This document shows positions 10,651-22,152 of a stretch of 64,000 bases of DNA, one piece after another. Under the pieces are notes generated by a model. That model was given only the letters and a program-made list of their open reading frames with translations. It made no database searches and was not told the origin of the DNA. The stretch is from Theocolax elegans (lineage: Eukaryota; Arthropoda; Insecta; Hymenoptera; Cerocephalidae). Location of the stretch: assembly GCA_026168455.1 (NCBI GenBank), contig CM047426.1, forward strand, positions 39,366,175 to 39,430,174. Direction: 5' to 3'. Each line of letters begins with the position of its first letter. Within the stretch, counting starts at the first letter, position 1. The position numbers were made by a program, and so were the translations under genes.

Positions 10651-12140
10651 TTTATTAATTTACAAAGCATTTGTCCTAGGTTCCCTTGATTATGGCTCCA
10701 TTTACTTCCTTCCTTCAAATCGTTCCCTGTTCCATCGCGTGATGTCATCCAGCGTCAGGCATTTAGAGCAGCCATCGGCTTCCGCAATTCTACTCCCAAT
10801 AGGGTTGTCTACGCGGAATCTCGAGAACTCACTCTTTCGTTACGTCAAAAAAAAATTGTTTCCAAATTTATCCTTCATTCCTTATCCTTCTCCGATAATC
10901 CAACCATTAATTCTCTCGAAATTCTCCTGAACAACATTGATGGTAAAGACAAATACAACCTTTACAATCTACCTGTCCTTCGCGCATTCGCCTTTTTCAA
11001 ACGATTTAAAAAGACGCTCTTTTCTTCCCCCATTCTCTAATGTTATACTTACTCTTTAGAATCTCAGGAACATTCTCCTGACATTATATTGGACAAAGGT
11101 CGCGAAATACAACTTCTTCTAATAACTTCACTTTTGTGAACTATTTAACAAAAAAAGTTTACAAAAGTGAAGTCAAGGGTTAGAAATCGACACCTGACTA
11201 CAGCGCCATTCGAAGCCTCGAGATCGAGCGGCTATCAACGGAGGCTATGGCTCCGACATCCCTTTAACAATTACATTTCATTTTACACCGATGGCTCCAA
11301 GTCAAACGTTAGCTCTCATGTAGGCCTAGCTATACTTTGCCCCCGCCTCAACTTTAGCCTGCAGTTCCGAATATCTCCACACGCTTCCAATCTCATTGCT
11401 GAAGATCTAGCTATTCAAATAGCTCTAGAGAAAATCCTATTTCTCAATACCCCCAGATCTATCATATTCACCGATTCCTTAAACGTCCTACAATTAATCT
11501 CCCACCCCTCTGACTTTATTAACTCTTCACTTCCCTCTATTTTCAAAATAAAAAACCTTCTTCTAAAACTCAACAGAGCTAACTGTCAGGTTTCTCTAGC
11601 ATGGATTCCAAGTCATCTAAATATACCCGGCAATGATGAAGTTGATCTTTTGGCTAAACAAGCTTCCAAGGAAGGCACTCTTCTTAACTTTCCAATTCCC
11701 TCTTCGGATTTAGTCACTTTCTCAAACTCTACAGTGTTTTCAGACTTTGCAAATTTCCTACAAACCAATAAAGTTATTATATCATTGTTACGCTCCTTCA
11801 CGTAAACCGTGGTTTAACTCCCTCAATCTTGATCGCAGAGATATTGCCATCTTTTTTCGCATGAGGAGTAACCACTACAATCTTGCTGCTTGCAGCTAGC
11901 TTACATCGTAAAAATCTTTCTAAAAATGACTTATGTGTGTGCGGCGAAAACGCTGAAGATCTGAACCACACATTCTGGTCTTGTCCAAGATTCGATTCAC
12001 ATCGTTTCTCTCTTTACAATGATTTGGCACAGTTAAAACTCTTTCCTCCATTCACGATTATTTCATTTCTTCATTCTCCTACCCCCAACATTATTAAAAT
12101 CTTCATTCGTTTCTTATCCCTTTGCAAACTAGAATTCTAA
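10640..12140 (+). pseudogene. Second non-LTR element: RNase H and CCHC tail
   Basis: A thumb-like segment (10640-10930) is followed by RNase H at about 11270-11660: YTDGSKS, AEDLA, FTDSLN and PGNDEVD give the complete D-E-D-D set. A frame change near 11805 leads to CVCGENAEDLNHTFWSC (C-x-C-x8-H-x4-C), the same C-terminal motif as in the element at the left edge. The two elements share architecture but differ clearly in sequence, so they are different families. A small hairpin insertion at 11128-11174 disrupts the region just before RNase H. Confidence 0.8.
11128..11174. repeat. Short hairpin inserted in the LINE
   Basis: The arms CTTCACTTTTGTGAAC and GTTTACAAAAGTGAAG are near-perfect inverted repeats around a loop of about 15 bases. 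They fall between the RT thumb and RNase H, where the reading frame is lost. This may be a tiny palindromic insertion. Confidence 0.6.
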
Positions 12141-12375
12141 GTTTTCCCCATATTGTCTTACTCTCCATACTTCATTCTTTTCTCTACCTATTATATCTCT
12201 TCCCTAATTCTCTATACTTTCTTTGTCTTCGAGAACACGCGTTCTCGATTGTTTCTTGCTTTATTTGGAGCCCTGTCTGACCCTTGTTCCGAGGGTCTTT
12301 CAGGAACTCTCTGTTCCAGATTCCGTTGCAGAAACGCCCCATTCTTGAGTTGTAGTCTCATCTGAAAATTGTTGA
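12141..12375 (+). other. Probable 3' UTR/end of the second non-LTR element
   Basis: Pyrimidine-rich sense sequence without open frame. It includes a perfect dyad TCGAGAAC...GTTCTCGA near 12228-12247, which would form a short hairpin. No A-tail is visible before the next repeat begins at 12376. Confidence 0.4.
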
Positions 12376-13171
12376 TCAGCGCACCCAGAAGTGGCTCCGA
12401 CACCGCGGTAAATTCAAAAATTGGCAATTTTGCTTAAAAAAAAGTATTACAAATAAATATTGTTAAGGTTTGATAAATTAAATAAAATTATAACCGTAAA
12501 AGTTATTAGGCCAGAAATAATTTATTAATCGTAAAATCGTGTAGAAGAATAAAAAATGATTGGACCGAATTGTTTCGTAATATTTGTATTTAAATAGTTT
12601 TGACCACTAAATAATGGTATTTCTAAATTATACGATGAATACAATTATTAATTCAATTATTTCGCAACATTGCGGCATCATAATTAATGAAATAATAATT
12701 ATTTTAATTGAAATAATTTGTCGGAGTGCTGTTTTACCCGATAACCTAAAACTGCGCAGCGATTACCGACAGCGCGTCGGCCGGGACTCGCCGCAGGATA
12801 AATCGCACACGCCGTGAAGAGGGCGACTCGCGATCAGGTCTTTCCTTATATCGGCAATTAAATTATTTTATACGTGTACGTTTACATTTTAATTAAAAAC
12901 TAAGAAATTGCACAAACAAATAACGTGTTGCAAATTTCTTGATTCAACATACATTTTAATTTAAGTATCTCTTATAAAGTACAGGATTAAATAGCAGTAA
13001 TAAATTAAGATCAATAAAATAATAGTTAGAACAAATACATTGTATGTACGAAGCTATCGTATGAACTTCATACAGTGCCAATAAAACATGCAAGTATTTA
13101 AATTTTTTAAATACATTATGCTAATGAAATTTATACATTGTTCATATCCAATTCTAAATTGCTGTTATTCT

Positions 13172-13707
13172 TGTTGTTGTCGAATAAAGTAGCCTTTTTC
13201 AGGTGATTTGGGTGAAAAAATATATGCACTTCGATACTTACAATTAAAGCTCGGGCAGTAACTTTCATCCCGGAAATAAACGCCTACTTTACTCCCGAGG
13301 TGCATAAATAACTATTTTTAATAACTATAATGTATTTTAATTAATTAACAGTAACAACAGTAAATTATACGTACCTTCTTCTACATAATTATCTTTTTCA
13401 TTTATATACATATAATCAATAACTCAGTGTGCAAATTTTTGACAGTTAATAAATACTTCTACGGCGAAAGTGGTACCCAAATTTATTGCATATAATTTGT
13501 AAATAGTATATTACGATACTAGTGCGAGAAGGTAGATTTTTGTCTCGTGTGTCGTTTACGCCCGAGCGAAGCGAGGCACACATTTTTCGTTGAGCGTTCG
13601 AGAATCAAAAAAGAAATAAAAGAATGCTTTTTTTGTGCATTAAAAAAATGTATCATAAAAAACACGAAGAAACGCTTTATACTGTTAAAAAAGTTTAGTT
13701 TATCATT
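13172..13707. repeat. Left arm of a large inverted repeat
   Basis: The reverse complement of this stretch matches 16264-16740 (and 54063-54600 in copy 2). Shared landmarks are the CGCTTCGCTCGGGCG core and the GGAAATAAACGCC/GGCGTTTATTTCC block. With its partner it brackets the 13708-16262 interval, giving a composite about 3.6 kb long with inverted ends of roughly 500 bp. Confidence 0.75.
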
Positions 13708-14558
13708 TATAGGAAACAGTTTTTGTTTTGATGCTATCAGATTTTAAAGTACATACATGTAAAAAAAAGGTTTATTGTTAGCTTGTCACTCTAACAAGGA
13801 GAGCATCAGGCCTTCGGAAAACGGATCTTTACCAAACTCTAGGATATGATTTCTACTATAAAAATATGAAGAAAGCCGGAGTTTCGTATGCTAATGCCCT
13901 TTTTTACGGAAGTTAGAAGCAAATAACGAAAAATCTTACCGAAAAAATGTTTGACTTTGATCGCTTATAACTCATAAACAAATAGAGATATGCTCCCAGA
14001 CTCAAATCCAGCAGAAAACTGAGATCGAGTAGATTGGATTTGAAAAAAAAGAAGCTTAAATATCTTGATTTAGTTAAAAGTTATGAAAGAAATAAGAATT
14101 TAACGATATTTTAGCCTGAAATTTAATGCATTTGTTAATTAAAAATATTCATCAAAAAATCATCAAATTCTTATTTCTTTCATAACTTTTAACCAAATCA
14201 AGATATTTAAGCTTCTTTTTTTTCAAATCCAATCTACTCGATCTCAGTTTTCTGCTGGATTTGAGTCTGGGAGCATATCTCTATTTGTTTATGAGTTATA
14301 AGCGATCAAAGTCAAACATTTTTTCGGTAAGATTTTTCGTTATTTGCTTCTAACTTCCGAAAAAAAGGGCATTGGCATACGGAACTCCGGCTTTCTTCAT
14401 ATTTTTATACTAGAAATCATATCCTAGAGTTTGGTAAAGATCCGTTTTCCGAAGGCCTGATGCTCTCCTTGTTAGGGTGACAAGCTAACAATAAACCTTT
14501 TTTTTACATGTATGTACTTTAAAATCTGATAGCATCAAAACAAAAACTGTTTCCTATA
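13708..14558. repeat. Foldback element, ~850 bp, almost entirely palindromic
   Basis: The two arms of about 400 bp (from TATAGGAAACAG to CTGTTTCCTATA) are near-perfect inverted repeats with a central spacer near 14115-14165. No coding frame is present. A second copy lies at 53299-54063 and fragments lie in introns of the protease gene (about 30990-31180 and 32478-32760). This is a non-autonomous foldback/MITE-like family of unknown superfamily. Confidence 0.8.
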
Positions 14559-16262
14559 GAAAATAAAGCATCAGTTATGGTCGGTTCGTCATCTATTGAC
14601 CATTTCAGGGTGGTGAGAAGATTAGACCAGAGTTTGACCATAGGTTGACCAGAATACGGACTACGCTCTTTAAATTTATAACCTCAAAGGTTGCCTTAGT
14701 ATTTCGTCATTAAACTAAATTTTAGCATTTTTGACTTTATACGCGATAACAGCAATAAAAGTTAAACTATTTAAACTAACAAGGAAACTATTTGCTGATA
14801 ACCCTCAAATCTCTTATATTAGAGTTCGTATGCAAAAATATCAGTTCATTACCATATGCAGCTATTCAGCGATGAAGCTCAAATCTCTTATATTAGTGTT
14901 CGTATGCATAAATATCAGTTCATTAATACTTATATGCTATTCATCGATGAAGCTTAAATGACTTTTACTGTTGTTCGCATGCAAAAATTTCATTTTTAGG
15001 GAAACTACTTTGAACATGAGCATACACTTAAATTTATTCGATAAAGCTCAAATGATTTATTCTGGTATTCGTACACAAGAACAGGATTTCTGAAAAAAAA
15101 ATTTTTTCAATTGTGACACTTTATTTCTACAATTTTTTGTTGAAAAATTATCTAAACAAAATGGTTTATTTCATCTAATTTTTTAACAAACTGTAAATAT
15201 TAAAAAAAATTTATTTGTTAAAGTTGTTTTTTTAATTGAAAAAAGAGCTTTTTAGATCAATTTAAGATTTAATACATCCATATATGTTTCATATATACTT
15301 AAATACCTTTATATTTTGTTTATTTAGTTACAAGCAATGTATTTGAAAGTAAATATAAGATATGCTAGACAACTAATTATTATAGTATTTAAATTTTAAC
15401 TTTAATGACATTTTTGTAATCTTTCATTGTAAAATAAATGTGAAACGCTATTTTTAAAAAGAATAACATTTTATCTTATTTAGTTGAACAATTAATCATA
15501 CAAAACTAAGTATAAATTATTTAAATGTCTAACCTCAAAATCATTCATTATACGCGTACGGTAAACTTATGGTGAAATTCCGTCGGGTATAAGCGGGGAT
15601 TTTCACCGGAAACTATTCTATTTTCTGATCACTGACCATAAAATTAACAGACATTATGGTCAACGTTATGCTCAAATTTCTACCAGGGTTATCCAAAAGA
15701 TTTATAATTTTGTAATTTTAACCTTTTGACTTTTGAAATTCATCTTTTAGAATTTCGAAAGAGTTTTTCTATTTTTATTAACGGGGTGTCATAGTCAATA
15801 TTTATCCTCCCTACCTTATTGGCATACGTGTTTATTAGTAATAAATTTGTAAATAAAACAGTATGTGAAAAAATAAGAGAAGAGGCGCCTTCGTTTATTA
15901 ATAATCTAACTCTGTTCTGAATTTCAGATTAAAATTATATTGCGTTTTTGAGAAAAGTCTTACCAAAAATGTGAACCTAACCTCAACGAGGTGAAAAGAT
16001 TTGATATTTTTGGTAATTTTTTGTTAATTAATCATCAAAAATTGAGTATGGAACCCCCTTAAGTTGAAAAAGTACTTTTTAATCTTTGGCAAGTATTAAA
16101 AATCATAAAATTAATCTTTTAAAAATATTAACCGCATCATAAAGATTAAAACATGCATTTTAATCCTTATTAAAGTTGAAAATGCGCAATTTAATTTGTA
16201 CTGTTTAAAATGTAGCTTTTAATCTTTCTACTTCCAGATTTTCAACTTTAGGGTTTAGAGTG
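14559..16262. mobile_element. 1.7-kb block present only in copy 1 of the segmental duplication
   Basis: In copy 2 the sequence runs ...CCTATAAATGATAAAC directly. In copy 1 this block interrupts it, with TATA at both junctions (CCTATA|GAAAATAAAG and TTTAGAGTG|TATAAATG). The block has no open frame of note and no clear terminal inverted repeats that I can see. It may be an insertion with a TA/TATA duplication, or a deletion in copy 2. Confidence 0.5.
14795..15075 (+). repeat. Degenerate ~76-bp minisatellite
   Basis: About four imperfect units carry the landmark CTCAAATCTCTTATATTAG followed by GTTCGTATGCA. Starts at about 14802, 14878, 14953 and 15047 give spacings of 75-95 bp. It lies inside the copy-1-specific block. 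Confidence 0.65.
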
Positions 16263-16649
16263 TATAAATGATAAACTAAACTTTTTTAACAGTATAAAGC
16301 GTTTCTTCGTGTTTTTTATGATACATTTTTTTAATGCACAAAAAAAGCATTCTTTTATTTCTTTTTTGATTCTCGAACGCTCAACGAAAAATGTGTGCCT
16401 CGCTTCGCTCGGGCGTAAACGACACACGAGACAAAAATCTACTTTCTCGCACTAGTATCGTAATATACTATTTACAAATTATATGCAATAAATTTGGGTA
16501 CCACTTTCGCCGTAGAAGTATTTATTAACTGTCAAAAATTTGCACACTGAGTTATTGATTATATGTATATAAATGAAAAAGATAATTATGTAGAAGAAGG
16601 TACGTATAGTTTACTGTTGTTACTGTTAATTAATTAAAATACATTATAG

Positions 16650-17160
16650 TTATTAAAAATAGTTATTTATGCACCTCGGGAGTAAAGTAGGCGTTTATTT
16701 CCGGGATGAAAGTTACTGCCCGAGCTTTAATTGTAAGTATCTTTAGCGAGGTTTTACTAGTAATTCATCCAAGGGAATAATCGCCTACTTTACTACCGAA
16801 GTGTATATAAAATTTTTCACCCTAATCATTTGGAAAGCCACTTTATTCGACAACAATTTCTTTAAAAATTTCTAAAATTTTTCAATATTCTAAGATTTTT
16901 TGCTGTATTTAATTGAACAAAATTAATTTAATTTAGTATTTGTAGGAAAAAACTAAAATAAGTGTTAATAGATAAAAAAGTTGCTCTACGAGCAATAAAA
17001 TGTGTCTAGGCTGAATAAAATGAGTCTACGGGGAATAAAGTAAGTCTACGGGAAATAAAATAATCGAGGGAATAAAATGCAATTTTAGTCCCTCCGAAGA
17101 GGTCAATAAAGTGGACTTTTCAGATGGTTAGAGTGAAAATTCTATTTTTTTCAAATGTGT
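16650..17160 (+). repeat. Dispersed repeat family with GGAATAAAGT...CTACGG 20-bp units
   Basis: The repeat begins with TTATGCACCTCGGGAGTAAA, passes CCCGAGCTTTA and CGACAACAATTTC, and ends in a short tandem array of ~20-bp units (GAATAAAATGAGTCTACGGG). The final phrase is CAATAAAGTGGACTTTTC. Other copies are at 44925-45376 (minus), 54455-55315 (two side by side) and 56945-57418 (minus), with diverged relatives at 41470-42185 and 47290-48055. No protein is encoded; it looks like a non-autonomous transposon. Confidence 0.75.
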
Positions 17161-18300
17161 TATATCTCTGAAATTAACCGCGGTCAAGTGTGCTGAGAAA
17201 AAACATAGTAATAATGGATAATAGTGGCTATATGCAGGAAATAAGACAACGTTTTTAAGCGTAAATAGACTTTAATCCACTTGAAATTTTGGCAGCAGGT
17301 AGTCTTTACGTTAAGAACGCTCCCGATTATCAGAAGATATATAATTAGCGAAATTATTGAACGTTATATATTTTATGAAATTTTTTATTGTTTCATATGT
17401 TTCAAACTAATCGGACAAATTTTTTGAGAAATAATGTTTGAAATATTGAGAAAAATATTTGTGTTAATTATTATTATCATTATTATTATTTATTGAGTAA
17501 TTTGTTTAAAGGTAAACCCAATACGAATGTCAGGATATACCCGATTTCGATTTGCATAATTTACATCGCATTATATAAGACCCATTATCATATTAGTATT
17601 ATTAATTTTATTGTGTAATTATATGCATTCAGAAATAATTAATTATAACGTAAGGCAGGGGAAAGGCAAGCATGAGGGATGGTTCAATGTGCAATTGACT
17701 TATCTTTTTTTCTTATAAATTGGACAATATGAAAATAAAAAAGATCTCTGAGTATCTCTGAGAAAGCTCAATTTAAATAGTAAGCCCTCCATAACTGGCA
17801 ATGCAATTCAATCATTTTCAGTGTTTTCATTAATTAGAAGGTAGATGTGGTCTATTTTTTCGTGTAATGCGTGTAGGCATAGGTGGGAGAACCATTTTGA
17901 AGTAGGTAGATGGAAGTTCATATCTAACTCTTTCAGTCTGTTCTAAACTTGTATTTTAACAATTTTGCTTTCAGACAACGTATTTCTGAATTTGCGAAAA
18001 CGATGAACCTGTAGATGAGACGATTACGCCTAGGTAAGTATAGTATTTTTATTAATAATGATTACTCCTATTAAATAAATGGAAAATGTATATGATATTT
18101 CTGTAACAAACATGAAGAGTAGATTTGCCTTGCAAGTAGTAATTAAGCCATTTGATGTGAAAGTTTATGTAGATAAATTCGTTATATTTTTTTACGATTA
18201 ACACTTAAATATTGGGCTTTGATAATTTCTAAGAGGACCGCGTATGAAAGTCAACCAGAGGTGTTCAAAATCGTGAATCAGGGGCCGCGATTCATTTTCG
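17161..18300. other. Non-coding segment conserved between the two duplicate copies
   Basis: No coding frame of note is visible. The stretch is kept nearly intact in copy 2 (55316-56467). It contains the exon-like block described at 17975. Confidence 0.5.
17975..18033 (+). other. Exon-like 59-bp block with consensus splice signals
   Basis: A pyrimidine-rich acceptor (TTTTGCTTTCAG) precedes and a perfect donor (TAG|GTAAGT) follows a 59-base block. The block holds an ATG followed at once by a stop (ATGAACCTGTAG), so it would be non-coding or 5' UTR. The identical block with both signals is at 56141-56199 in copy 2. It could be an exon of a non-coding RNA or of a transposon transcript, or chance. 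Confidence 0.3.
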
Positions 18301-18519
18301 AGGAAGCAAAAATTTTTTCCGAGATAAAAAGTCGAGTGGCAGAAAATTTCTTCATATAGGTATATACATTACTTATTAGAGTAACAATATATCATAATCT
18401 AATTGTATAATAATTACGGTTTTTTCTTTTTCAAACATAAAAAAATATGATCAACTGAAATCTTTATAAAAATGTCTTCTTGACATAATCAAAAAAAAAA
18501 TGTCGAAAAAACGAGTTTT

Positions 18520-19074
18520 TTTGCAATTTTCGATCCATTTGACCCGTGAAACAACCCTTAATGTTTATTCCAGATAAAACAAATAATTGAACACCCTTCT
18601 TGTATTACAAGAAGCTTACCTTATAAATTTAAAGCCTTTTAAAAGACGACCTTTTGAGACAACCAAGAAAACGTGACTGAAAAAAAAATTTCGTTATTTG
18701 CAACCCATTTTACCTCCCGAAACCACCCTGAATATTTATTCTGGACAACAATAATCATTGGCTACCAATCTTGAGTTACAAGAAGCTTACCTTATGCTTT
18801 TTAAGCCTTTTAAAAGAGGATATTTTGAGATAATCAAGAAAACGTGTTTGAAAAAAGAGAATTTCGTTATTTGCGACCTATTTTACCCCCGAAACCACTT
18901 TGAATATTTATTCTGGACAACAATAATCATTGGGTACCAATCTAGTATTACAAGAAGCTTACCTTATACGTTTTAAGCCTTTTAAAAGAGGATTTTTTGA
19001 GATAATTAAGAAAACGTGACTGAAAAAAAGACAATTTCGTTATTTGCGACCCATTTTACCCCACAAAACCACCA
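18520..19074 (+). repeat. ~173-bp satellite array (left part)
   Basis: Units share CTGGACAACAATAATCATTGG at a spacing of about 173 bp, followed by TTACAAGAAGCTTACCTTA and AAGCCTTTTAAAAGAGGA. The array is interrupted at 19074 by the foldback element and resumes at 21259. A 72-codon frame over these units is a by-product. Diverged monomers also occur near 32850-33010 (inverted) and 33980-34300. Confidence 0.85.
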
Positions 19075-21258
19075 CCCCGTTGAAAAAGTTCCTATTGATT
19101 CAGTATTGATTCTGTGATGAAATCATTATGGAATTAATAAAAAATAGCTACTGATATTGATCAAAATCAATTCTGACTCAGTAGTAAGTTCTCACCAAAA
19201 CGCAAAACTGATTTCTTACTGAATTATTACAAAATCAGTAATGAATCAATGTTGTATCATTATGGAATCAGTACTGTATCAATTTTGAAATTATTTAATT
19301 GAAGAAGGGCAATGTGCCCTTAAAAATTCAGTATTCACTCAATTCAGAATCAGTGTCAAATCAATACCCTGTTTAAAAAATTCACACTGATTCAGTACTG
19401 ATTTCTCTAAAAAATAAATAAAATAAATTTTTTTAGATAATTCTCTAAAAAAAATTAGGTAAAAACAAATAAAATTCTCAAAAAAACATTAAATAAATAA
19501 AAAAAAAGTATTACACATTTTTCTGTTTATGTTAGTTATTCACCCATCCACTTATTAACCGCGGTCAATGCTGCTTAACTTTCATTATCTATCATTTCTC
19601 AGTCTATTCTCAATGCTACATTCACAAACAGTTACAAAGATAATAAAAACATATTTGTAGACATTTCAAAAAGCCCAGCTAGATATTATTTTAATGGTAT
19701 TAATTTTAATGGAATAAACATATTTTTAAACAAATATATAGTAATATATGGCAGCAATTTCATATTAATTGTAACTAGGCTTTTTATAAATATGTTTTCA
19801 TTATCTTATTGTAACTGTTTGTGAATGTAGCAGATAGAAGATAGTAAATCATGCAATAGAAAATACTAAAATCAGTATGGAATTAGTAATAACATCTCTT
19901 TAAGGTTATAATATTTAACATTTCAAGTACATATATTTCATTAATCCAATTGTTAAATATCTAAAAGACCTTTTACAAAGGTGTAAAAATTCGAAAGTAT
20001 GATGCAATTTCGATTACACTTTAGCAATTCTTATCTTACTTTATACAAACTTACTGCAATAGAAAATACTGAAATCAAAATGAAATCATCAAGTTTTCTG
20101 CTAAAAAATTTAGCTGTACATTTACTCAAAAAGTATTAACCAAAATTTATTTCATAATTGTTAGCCCTGGCGTATCTTACATCAATAAATAATTAATATA
20201 ATATTAATAATAATACTCTTTTGTGCATATTAATTTCTCCATATGTATTAAAACGTAAATATCTCTTTTTATTGGTTTAAAATTATTTTTTGTATTTTAG
20301 TTTAAACCAATAAAATAGAGATATTTACGTTTTAATACATTATGGAGAAATTAATATCGTACAAATGAATGAATATTACTTCCATACTGATTTTAGTATT
20401 TTCTATTGCATAATTTACTATCTTCTATCTGCTACATTCACAACAGTTACAATAAGATAATGAAAACATATTTGTAGACGTTTCAAAAAGCCTAGTTACA
20501 ATTAATATGAAATTGCTGCAATATATTACTAAATATATATTGTTCTTCTAATATGTTACCGATATGTACATTAAAATTTTAACTTGTATGAAATTGTCCA
20601 TATTTTTAAAAATATGTTTATTCCTATAAATTAATACCATTAAAATAAATTCTAATTGGGTTTTTTGAAATGTCTACAAATATGTTTTTATTATCTTTGT
20701 AACTGTTTGTGAATGTAGCATTGAGAATAGACTGAGAAATGATAGATAATGAAAGTTAAGCAGCATTGACCGCGGTTAATAAGTGGATGGGTAAATAACT
20801 AACATAAACAGAAAAATGTGTAATACTTTTTTTTATTTATTTAATGTTTTTTTGAGAATTTTATTTGTTTTTACCTAATTTTTTTTAGTGAATTATCTAA
20901 AAAAATTTATTTTATTTATTTTTTAGAGAAATCAGTACTGAATCAGTGTGAATTTTTTAAACAGGGTATTGATTTGACACTGATTCTGAATTGAGTGAAT
21001 ACTGAATTTTTAAGGGCACATTGCCCTTCTTCAATTAAATAATTTCAAAATTGATACAGTACTGATTCCATAATGATACAACATTGATTCATTACTGATT
21101 TTGTAATAATTCAGTAAGAAATCAGTTTTGCGTTTTGGTGAGAACTTACTACTGAGTCAGAATTGATTTTGATCAATATCAGTAGCTATTTTTTATTAAT
21201 TCCATAATGATTTCATCACAGAATCAATACTGAATCAATAGGAACTTTTTCAACGGGG
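19075..21258. mobile_element. 2,184-bp foldback transposon with CCCCGTTG...CAACGGGG ends and CA target duplication
   Basis: The ends CCCCGTTGAAAAAG and CTTTTTCAACGGGG are perfect inverted repeats. The inverted arms extend about 820-880 bp on each side (19075-19895 and 20375-21258), and a further 160-bp palindrome sits near the middle (20205-20365). CA flanks both ends, and the empty site AACCAC-CA-TGAA is at 62405-62414 in the other copy of the segment. No transposase frame is present, so the element is non-autonomous. The 2-bp duplication does not fit hAT (8 bp) or piggyBac (TTAA); the superfamily is unknown to me. Confidence 0.85.
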
Positions 21259-21745
21259 CATGAATATTTATTCTGGACAACAATAATCATTGGGTACCAA
21301 TCTAGTGTTACAAGAAGCTTAACTTATACATTTTAAGCCTTTTAAAAGAGGATTTTTTTAAATACTCAAAAAAACGTGTTTGAAAAAAGAGAATTTCGTT
21401 ATTTGCGACCTATTTTACCCCCGAAACTACCCTGAATATTTATTCTGGACAACAATAATCATTGGGTACCAATCTAGTGTTACAAGAAGCTTACCTTATA
21501 CGTTTTAAGTCTTTTAAAAGAGGATTTTTTGAGATAATTAAGAAAACGTGACTGAAAAAAAGAGAATTTCGTTATTTGCGACCCATTTTACCCCACGAAA
21601 CCACCCTGAATATTTATTATAGACAACAATAATCATTGGGTACCAATTTAGTGTTATAAGAAGCTTACCTTATACATTTTACGCCTTTTAAAAGACGCAT
21701 TTTTGGGATAATCAAGAAAGCGTGATTGAAAAAAGAGAAGTCTCC
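21259..21745 (+). repeat. ~173-bp satellite array (right part)
   Basis: Three units with the ACAACAATAATCATTGG landmark at about 21276, 21450 and 21623. The corresponding block at 62411-62712 has one unit fewer, so copy number changed by exactly one monomer between the duplicates. Confidence 0.85.
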
Positions 21746-21843
21746 CATGCATACATTACTTTTTTGAAACGAAGATGCGCACTGCAATCACACGAGTGTA
21801 GGAACATAGACAGAGAAAAGATAAACAATTGGTTTGTTTGTTA

Positions 21844-21894
21844 ATTTATTTATTATAATGAAATCAATAATATTTTCTACTTAATGCTAAATTT
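21844..21894 (-). pseudogene. 3' end of a hAT transposase, cut by an assembly gap
   Basis: The last 17 or so codons (…NLALSRKYY and stop) match the hAT transposase tail at 62842-62892 exactly. The sequence is then lost in 100 N. The rest of a hAT copy should therefore lie in the gap. Confidence 0.7.
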
Positions 21895-21994
21895 NNNNNN
21901 NNNNNNNNNNNNNNNNNNNNNNNNNNNNNNNNNNNNNNNNNNNNNNNNNNNNNNNNNNNNNNNNNNNNNNNNNNNNNNNNNNNNNNNNNNNNNN
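21895..21994. other. Assembly gap (100 N)
   Basis: Exactly 100 N, the usual placeholder for a gap of unknown size. The left side is hAT sequence and the right side is the upstream part of the USP-like gene. The gap probably hides transposase sequence and perhaps the 5' exons of the protease gene. Confidence 0.98.
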
Positions 21995-22030
21995 CTCCAA
22001 GAAAAGCATTCCGCACACGTTGTGTTAAAA

Positions 22031-22152
22031 AATAGTATACGATACATGTGCAAGGTACAGGTGTTCCACGCACTCGCTTCGCTGGGGCGATAAACTCGAC
22101 TCATATATGCGTGCATTACCTGTTTCGCGCATTCGTATCGTAATGTACTATT
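22031..22152. repeat. Small palindromic MITE-like element
   Basis: The ends AATAGTATACGATACA and TCGTATCGTAATGTACTATT form inverted repeats around a core with CGCTTCGCTGGGGCG. The same family occurs at 24430-24551, 41249-41376 and 47099-47226, with relatives inside 13500-13620 and 16375-16475. It has no coding capacity. Confidence 0.65.

Larger units (their letters stand above)
12376..18300. repeat. Segmental duplication, copy 1 (left part)
   Basis: This matches 51664-56467 in the same orientation with few substitutions in the aligned parts. Differences are mostly block insertions: copy 2 has a 693-bp MITE at 51797-52489, and copy 1 has an extra 1.7-kb block at 14559-16262. The two also differ around the foldback element and around 16740. 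No protein-coding gene is visible in it. Confidence 0.85.

Noticed and set aside
18758..18976. 72-codon frame and its twin at 62096-62314
   Set aside because: Read-through of the ~173-bp satellite.
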